Positions 5,992 through 10,363 of a stretch of DNA of 10,363 bases are shown in pieces. The position numbers and the translations under genes are program-made. Position 1 is the stretch's first letter, and each line of letters begins with the position of its first letter. Source of the DNA: an uncultured Treponema sp. (GTDB lineage: Bacteria; Spirochaetota; Spirochaetia; Treponematales; Treponemataceae). The notes below the pieces were generated by a model, which saw only the letters and a list, made by a program, of their open reading frames with translations, was not told the DNA's origin and searched no databases. The DNA is taken from contig CALINC010000142.1 of assembly GCA_938045195.1 (NCBI GenBank), positions 1 through 10,363 on the forward strand. The letters are read 5' to 3'.

Positions 5992-6688
5992 TTTTTTCAC
6001 CGTTTTCATTATTTTCGGCATCCGATTCATCATTTTTTTCTTTATCTTTCTCCTCTACCTGACCGCTTACTCTTCCATCGAGCAAAATATCTTCAGTGTC
6101 CAAATTTACCGATATTTTCGCCGCCTTAAATTCGTCGGAGCTTTTTTTAACAACCGGATGTCCGGTTAATTCGAGAGTTGATTCTTTACGGTTGTATAAA
6201 GCAAACATAGAATTACAATGTATATCTTTGCGTATTATGCTTATATTAAACCGCATAATCATTATCTCGTTTTTTTTCTTGTATTCCACATTTTCTGCAA
6301 GAATTTTTACGTCATTCTTCGTGTCGTTTAACTCTATTTTTCCGAACATTAAAACTATATCGGTTTTCCGGTCAAACTTTATAAAATCCGCCTTAAAGGA
6401 ATATCCGTTCTCTTTATCTTCACCCGAAACCGAACCTGCGGCATTAACATATCTATAATCCGTACCGAATATTTCTATGCTGTCGGCTGTGATTTTTAAA
6501 TTATCCACTGATATAACGGCGTTTCCAATTAAATTTGTCGTCTTTTTATTTTGAGAAACCGAAGCCTTTACACTGTCCGCGCTAAAACTTATTTTTGACT
6601 CGGCAGAACATAAAAAGAGTAAAAACAAAAAAAATAAAACCGTAAAATAATTTTTTTTATTCTTCAGGATTATCCGTTGTTTTATCAT
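5984..6688 (-). CDS. lptA: LptA/OstA-like periplasmic lipid carrier
   Basis: LptA-like proteins form beta-jellyroll units that carry LPS or related lipid across the periplasm between LptC and LptD. The 234 residues start with a signal peptide (hydrophobic 14-27, probable cleavage after Ala29). An OstA domain follows at about 31-210: FSADSVKASVSQNKKTTNLIGNA, then SIEIFG and VNAAGSVSG, and finally LELTGHPVVKKSSDEFKAAKI with LLDGRVSG, a layout typical of the family. The C-terminus (about 211-234) is an acidic, Asn-rich tail that is unusual and probably disordered. AAGGAG (6700-6695) lies six bases before the ATG. The start overlaps the lptC-like gene by 32 bases and the end overlaps lptB by eight, which indicates a tightly coupled operon. 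Sequence similarity in this family is low, so the call rests partly on position beside lptB. Confidence 0.85.
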   Translation of the reverse strand: MIKQRIILKNKKNYFTVLFFLFLLFLCSAESKISFSADSVKASVSQNKKTTNLIGNAVISVDNLKITADSIEIFGTDYRYVNAAGSVSGEDKENGYSFKADFIKFDRKTDIVLMFGKIELNDTKNDVKILAENVEYKKKNEIMIMRFNISIIRKDIHCNSMFALYNRKESTLELTGHPVVKKSSDEFKAAKISVNLDTEDILLDGRVSGQVEEKDKEKNDESDAENNENGEKNE

Positions 6689-7289
6689 TATCCGCTCCTT
6701 TTCCGTTCGTATCCGTATGTATATTTCCTAAAACCTCACCGGTAAATTCAAATTCCCGCGATAAGGTATTTGCAATAAAACCTAACCCTTTTATATTAAA
6801 CTCATCACCCCTTTTTACGGTAACAATACCATCTTTAGGTGCAAAAAGAATATTTGCCGTTTTATCCCAAAAAAATGCTTTGCCTGAAATCAACAAATTT
6901 TCTTTTACGTCTTCAAAAAATACATCATTCCCCAAAAAATACTTTTCATTTTTTTCATCAATTTTTATCAGCCCCGCAAAACCCTTTGATTCTATAATTT
7001 GATTCGATTCTTGCGGTAAATTATTTTTTCCCGTTGCGGAAGATGTTTTAACAAAATATATTTTTTCTCCCGCCCAAATTTTATCGGTATCATAAATTTC
7101 AAGTCTTTCAAAATTTATCTTTAAAAGGGGTAAATTTTCCTCATATCGGTCTAAATTTGAATTTTTAAACACAAAATTAGGTTTTTTTTCAAATATTTTT
7201 GCCTCTTTGCTATAGTTTAAAGTACAAGAAAATGATATAATACTTAGAACAGAGATTGTAAATATTTTTGCAGTTTTGTATATGCTCAT
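6657..7289 (-). CDS. lptC: LptC-like lipoprotein
   Basis: LptC anchors the periplasmic Lpt bridge at the inner membrane and hands lipid from the ABC transporter to LptA. This 210-residue protein has a lipoprotein signal (hydrophobic 9-18, lipobox Ser-Phe-Ser-Cys, Cys22), so it would be held by lipid and not by the single membrane helix of the enterobacterial protein. The body has beta-rich segments such as NLPLLKINFERLEIYDTD (52-69), ENLLISGKAFFWDKTANILFAP (130-151) and VKRGDEFNIKGLGFIANTLSREFEFTGEV (158-186). The GLGF...F...G pattern near the end is what LptC proteins show. The C-terminus is a short Asp/Lys/Asn tail. The call depends strongly on its place as first gene of an operon with lptA and lptB. 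There is no ribosome binding site, and the promoter predicts transcription start at the ATG. Confidence 0.78.
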   Translation of the reverse strand: MSIYKTAKIFTISVLSIISFSCTLNYSKEAKIFEKKPNFVFKNSNLDRYEENLPLLKINFERLEIYDTDKIWAGEKIYFVKTSSATGKNNLPQESNQIIESKGFAGLIKIDEKNEKYFLGNDVFFEDVKENLLISGKAFFWDKTANILFAPKDGIVTVKRGDEFNIKGLGFIANTLSREFEFTGEVLGNIHTDTNGKGADNDKTTDNPEE

Positions 7290-7295
7290 AATTTA

Positions 7296-7324
7296 ATTAT
7301 ACAATCTTTTTCAATCTTAGTCAA
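7296..7324 (-). promoter_or_regulatory. Sigma-70-type promoter for the lpt operon
   Basis: On the minus strand TTGACT (7324-7319) and a perfect TATAAT (7301-7296) are spaced by 17 bases. Transcription would start at about 7289, which is the A of the lptC ATG. With no ribosome binding site between the -10 and the ATG, the operon's first gene is predicted to be leaderless. Confidence 0.7.
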
Positions 7325-7340
7325 AACCTATCCGGACTGC

Positions 7341-7369
7341 TTGAAAAAGAATGAGCGGTTATATATACT
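7341..7369 (+). promoter_or_regulatory. Sigma-70-type promoter for cheR
   Basis: TTGAAA (7341-7346) and TATACT (7364-7369) are separated by 17 bases, each one mismatch from consensus. The start would be near 7376, directly before the ribosome binding site. The -35 elements of this promoter and of the lpt promoter are only 16 bases apart, back to back. It does not resemble the TAAA...GCCGATAA sites of the flagellar sigma-28 factor. Confidence 0.6.
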
Positions 7370-7376
7370 TTATATT

Positions 7377-7382
7377 AGGAGA
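7377..7382 (+). promoter_or_regulatory. Ribosome binding site that fixes the cheR start
   Basis: AGGAGA lies seven bases before the ATG at 7390. An in-frame ATG at 7351 falls inside the predicted promoter and has no binding site, so the shorter protein is preferred. Confidence 0.8.
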
Positions 7383-7389
7383 ATTTCGT

Positions 7390-8205
7390 ATGCCCGATTT
7401 TTTAACTGATGAAGAATTTCGTATGTTCAGCGATTTAATCTACAATGCAAGCGGTATTACATTCTCGGCAAGCAACCGAGCAATTTTGGAAAGCCGTTTA
7501 AAGGAAAAACTGCGTACAAAACAGCTTGAGAAAGTTTCCGATTATTATAGTATGATTCTAAAAGATTCCGACGAGCAAAAAAATCTTTTAGATTCGGTTA
7601 CTACTAACCTAACGCGTTTTTTCCGAAATCAGCCGCACTTTGATGCATTACAGCATTATGTCATTCCCGAACTTTTAAAAATCAAAAAAGCCGAGGGTAA
7701 AAATAAACTAAAGATATGGAGTGCGGGCTGCTCAACCGGCGAAGAACCGTATACAATCGCAATGATAATGAAAAAACATCTGCCCGCAGGCTTTACTGCA
7801 GAAATTACAGCATCCGATTTGTCGCTAAAATGTCTTTTAGTAGGAAAAACGGGCTTTTATCAGGAATCACGGGTTGCCGGTGTTCCCGATGATTATCTTA
7901 AAGCCTACTTTGATAAATTAAATGACGGTTATCAAGTGAAACCTGAAATTATGAAAATGATAAATTTCGATTATCATAATCTAAAACATGAATCAAAACA
8001 AACCGATTTTGACCTTATATTTTGCCGGAACGTTTTAATTTATTTTGATGAACCTGCACAAAAAGATGTTGTTGAAAAATTTTGGAGAGCTATGTCTCAT
8101 AAATCATTTTTATTTATAGGTCATTCGGAATCGCTTTTTGGAATGAATACGAAATTCGAATTTCTAAAAACCGACTGGGCTTGTTTTTATAAGAAAGATA
8201 CTTAA
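7390..8205 (+). CDS. cheR: Chemotaxis protein methyltransferase CheR
   Basis: CheR methylates glutamate side chains of chemoreceptors with S-adenosylmethionine, the forward arm of chemotactic adaptation. The 271-residue length is typical. Residues about 1-80 form the helical N-terminal domain (LTDEEFRMFSDLIYNASGI, 5-23, and SRLKEKLR, 35-42), ending in TTNLTRFFRN (71-80), the family's TTNLT-x-FFR block. The methyltransferase domain follows with SAGCSTGEEPYT (111-122, SAM binding), ASDLS (141-145, Asp143 expected to contact SAM), CRNVLIYF (212-219) and GHSESL (244-249). No TPR or other extra domain is fused. cheB follows after 50 bases with its own ribosome binding site, so the two counter-acting enzymes are probably made from one mRNA. 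Confidence 0.97.
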   Translation: MPDFLTDEEFRMFSDLIYNASGITFSASNRAILESRLKEKLRTKQLEKVSDYYSMILKDSDEQKNLLDSVTTNLTRFFRNQPHFDALQHYVIPELLKIKKAEGKNKLKIWSAGCSTGEEPYTIAMIMKKHLPAGFTAEITASDLSLKCLLVGKTGFYQESRVAGVPDDYLKAYFDKLNDGYQVKPEIMKMINFDYHNLKHESKQTDFDLIFCRNVLIYFDEPAQKDVVEKFWRAMSHKSFLFIGHSESLFGMNTKFEFLKTDWACFYKKDT

Positions 8206-8255
8206 AACACAAAGTTTATCCATAAATTACACAACAAATACAAGGAGCATTTGAT

Positions 8256-9386
8256 ATGGAAGATATTAGAGTATTGATTGTAGATGACTCAGCATTGATG
8301 AGGAATTTAATCGGAAAAATCGTAGAATCTACACCGGGGTTAAAGATTGCCGATAAAGCTATGAACGGACGGTTCGCACTTCAAAAATTGGAGCGGGCGC
8401 AGCCGGACATAATAGTTCTTGATTTGGAAATGCCCGAAATGAACGGTATAGAATTTTTAAGAGAAATAAAAAAACTTAATATTCGTATTCCCGTAATAAT
8501 TTTATCAAGCATTGCAAAGGAAGGGGCAAAAATTACGATTGAATGTTTGGAGCTGGGTGCCGTAGACTTTATAACAAAGCCGTCCGGTTCGGAATCGGCA
8601 AACCTTCAAACGGTTTCCGAAACACTTTCAAAAATGCTTTTAGCCTATGGAAGACGGTATATATTACAAAATTCGGCAAAAACTGAGGATATTCCAAAAG
8701 GGCTTGCCGAACAATACCGCGTAACACCCGCTGAAACATCTTCAATTTTCCAAAACAAAACGGAAGCTAAACCGCAGGAAAAACCCGTCCCTGTCAGAGG
8801 ACACGGAAATATTGAAATAATTGCAATAGGAATTTCGACAGGCGGACCTAATGCACTGCGCCAAGTATTTGCGGAACTTGACCCGAATTTGCCCCAGCCT
8901 ATTGTTGTTGTACAGCACATGCCTCCGGGATTTACAGAAGAGTTTGCAAACAGCTTAAATAAAATCTGCCCGCTTGAAGTTAAAGAAGCCGCAGAGGGGG
9001 ACGTAATAAAACCGGGTAGAATTCTAATTGCACCTGGAGGAAGGCACTTAACCGTTGAAAGAAGATCGCTTGCAGCTATTGCAAGAATTTCCGATGCACC
9101 GCCCCAAAGCGGACACAAACCGAGTGCCGATGTTCTTTTTGAATCGGTTGCAAAAGAATATCAAAACCATGCACTGGGAATTATTATGACCGGCATGGGA
9201 AAAGACGGAGCGCAAAATATAACACGGCTTTATATGGAAGGTTCCAGAACCATAGGACAAGATGAAGCCTCTTCCGTTGTGTATGGGATGCCTCGTGTCG
9301 CATGGGAGATGGGCGGTGTTATGGAACAAGTAAGTTTGAATAAAATGAGTTCCGTTATCAATTCTTATGGAAAAGATTTTTCATAA
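8256..9386 (+). CDS. cheB: Chemotaxis response regulator methylesterase CheB
   Basis: CheB removes methyl groups from chemoreceptor glutamates and deamidates receptor glutamines; phosphorylation by CheA activates it. The 376-residue protein has the standard two domains. The receiver (about 4-125) carries the acidic pair Asp10-Asp11, the phospho-acceptor Asp56 in VLDLEMPEMNG, Ser84 and Lys108 in FITKPS. A variable linker (about 135-183) follows. The esterase domain (about 186-370) has the catalytic triad in GISTGGP (Ser194), VVQHMPPGFT (His221) and MTGMGKDG (Asp317), plus SGHKPSADVLFES (285-297). AAGGAG (8242-8247) lies eight bases before the ATG. All catalytic residues are present, so the enzyme should be active. 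Confidence 0.98.
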   Translation: MEDIRVLIVDDSALMRNLIGKIVESTPGLKIADKAMNGRFALQKLERAQPDIIVLDLEMPEMNGIEFLREIKKLNIRIPVIILSSIAKEGAKITIECLELGAVDFITKPSGSESANLQTVSETLSKMLLAYGRRYILQNSAKTEDIPKGLAEQYRVTPAETSSIFQNKTEAKPQEKPVPVRGHGNIEIIAIGISTGGPNALRQVFAELDPNLPQPIVVVQHMPPGFTEEFANSLNKICPLEVKEAAEGDVIKPGRILIAPGGRHLTVERRSLAAIARISDAPPQSGHKPSADVLFESVAKEYQNHALGIIMTGMGKDGAQNITRLYMEGSRTIGQDEASSVVYGMPRVAWEMGGVMEQVSLNKMSSVINSYGKDFS

Positions 9387-9448
9387 AGCAGATTGTTAAA
9401 TTAGGCGAGAGCTTCCCATTCGGTAGTTTTTTAGATACACTATTTGTT

Positions 9449-10312
9449 ATGGTAGATTTACATACACATTCTACGGCTTCAGACGGTACTTTTACGCCTG
9501 TACAACTCATACAGACGGCAAAGAAGGAAGGTCTTTCTGTAATAGCCTTGACTGACCATGACATATTGGCTGGCCTTGATGATGCCGAAAAAGAAGCTCA
9601 AGCTGCGGGTATTATTTTTATTCGAGGGATTGAAATTTCGGTGAATTGGCAGCCGGGGGAGTTTCATCTTTTAGGGCTTGATTTGCGCAAAAAATCTTCC
9701 GAAATGGATAGCTTATTACAAAGGCTCCAAAATGGAAGAATAAACAGGAATATGCGTATTGCCGAAAAATTGCGTACACAAGGCTTTAATATAGATTATG
9801 ACGAAGTACTGAAATTCGCAGGTAATACCGGCAGTATCGGACGGCCCCATTTTGCTGCATATATGGCAGCTCACAAAATGGTAAAAAATATTCAAACGGC
9901 ATTCGATAAATATTTAGGAAAGCATTGTCCTTGTTTTGAAGAAAAACAAAATGCGGACTTTCAAGAAGCCGTGAGTGCAATAATTTCGGCAGACGGAATA
10001 CCGGTGCTTGCCCACCCTATGTCGCTTTATCTTTCATGGTCTGCACTCCCAAAAACGATTGCCTCACTAAAAGAGGGAGGGCTAGTAGGACTTGAAGCAT
10101 GGAACGCTTCTACGCGTTATAATGACTGCCGCCGTTTAGAAGCACTTGGGGCTGAATTGAATATGCCCATTACTGCCGGAAGCGATTTTCATGGTGCAAT
10201 ACGCAAGGACAGAAAACTCGGGCATACTGCAAATGGCATAAAAATCGAAAATAGGTTTTATGAATCGCTACGCATAGTCCATCCCGATTTACCGATAATC
10301 CCCAATTCATAA
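9449..10312 (+). CDS. PHP-domain phosphoesterase (RNase AM / nucleoside-bisphosphate phosphatase type)
   Basis: This 287-residue protein belongs to the PHP metal-dependent phosphoesterases and is closest in layout to the E. coli YciV/RnmL (RNase AM) group and 3',5'-nucleoside bisphosphate phosphatases. Metal-site residues are visible in DLHTHSTASDG (3-13: His5, His7, Asp12), LTDHD (34-38: His37), GIEIS (60-64: Glu62), EFHLLG (71-76: His73), LAHP (187-190: His189) and GSDFHG (244-249: Asp246, His248). The GRPHFA (131-136) and KYLGK (154-158) segments are shared with that subgroup. It probably hydrolyses phosphate esters of nucleotides or RNA 5' ends; the exact substrate cannot be read from sequence. 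The ATG at 9449 is fixed by the adjacent first motif, yet no ribosome binding site precedes it. It lies 62 bases after cheB and may share its transcript. Confidence 0.9.
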   Translation: MVDLHTHSTASDGTFTPVQLIQTAKKEGLSVIALTDHDILAGLDDAEKEAQAAGIIFIRGIEISVNWQPGEFHLLGLDLRKKSSEMDSLLQRLQNGRINRNMRIAEKLRTQGFNIDYDEVLKFAGNTGSIGRPHFAAYMAAHKMVKNIQTAFDKYLGKHCPCFEEKQNADFQEAVSAIISADGIPVLAHPMSLYLSWSALPKTIASLKEGGLVGLEAWNASTRYNDCRRLEALGAELNMPITAGSDFHGAIRKDRKLGHTANGIKIENRFYESLRIVHPDLPIIPNS

Positions 10313-10363
10313 TGTACAAATTTTCCATTGTTTAATGGTGCGTTTCCTTGTATCAAAACTTGC

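Noticed and set aside
5992..6033. Longer LptB start at 6033
   Set aside because: It adds 14 Met/Lys-rich residues and overlaps lptA by 50 bases. The ATG at 5991 has a binding site and gives the usual family length.
8645..9118. 157-residue minus-strand frame inside cheB
   Set aside because: It lies wholly antisense to conserved esterase-domain sequence and has no start signal or family resemblance.
9411..9432. Terminator between cheB and the PHP gene (weak stem then six T)
   Set aside because: The stem would be two plus two pairs with a mismatch, too weak to support a terminator call.
10325..10338. Hairpin after the PHP gene (CCATT/AATGG)
   Set aside because: It has only five pairs and no T-run. 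It is too short to list as a feature, and 10313-10363 holds nothing else I can support.

Overview
The window looks like an ordinary chromosomal segment of a spirochaete, most likely a Treponema of the oral type. The reasons are the AT-rich base composition, lipoprotein signals with relaxed lipoboxes, an adjacent cheR-cheB pair, a GerMN-domain membrane protein, and an lpt-type operon whose LptC-like member is a lipoprotein. The genus is inferred from gene content and family resemblance, not from a database search.

Layout, left to right. At 89-2054 (+) a predicted outer-membrane beta-barrel protein of unknown function is followed closely by coaD (coenzyme A synthesis). A GerMN-domain protein (2037-2954, -) runs toward coaD and overlaps its end. 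A divergent promoter region separates it from kbl (3142-4329, +), which encodes a PLP-dependent glycine C-acetyltransferase. After a strong intergenic hairpin comes a small unknown lipoprotein (4459-4887, +). Running the other way, from 7289 down to 4884, is a four-gene operon: lptC-like, lptA-like, lptB, then a short FMN-binding lipoprotein. A second divergent promoter region at 7290-7389 separates this operon from cheR (7390-8205, +), cheB (8256-9386, +) and a PHP-family phosphoesterase (9449-10312, +).

How the genes work together. LptB is the cytoplasmic ATPase, LptC-like the anchored bridge protein and LptA-like the periplasmic carrier of a lipid-export machine. The permease genes (lptF/lptG) and the outer-membrane lptD are not in the window. 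The FMN-binding lipoprotein is closely spaced with lptB and may be translated in coupling with it. CheR and CheB are the opposing methyltransferase and methylesterase of chemoreceptor adaptation. CoaD, Kbl and the PHP protein are housekeeping or metabolic enzymes with no evident link to each other.

Start-site choices matter here. For several genes a downstream ATG with a good ribosome binding site is preferred over the longest reading frame. Two minus-strand genes (gerMN and the lptC-like gene) have near-consensus sigma-70 promoters placed so that transcription would begin at or within about two bases of the ATG, and neither has a visible ribosome binding site. This suggests leaderless mRNAs. 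No stretch longer than about 300 bases lacks a gene. I see no RNA gene, mobile element, CRISPR array or clearly novel multi-gene system. The most interesting points are the lpt operon with its flavin-binding lipoprotein, the predicted leaderless starts, and the unknown outer-membrane protein beside coaD.
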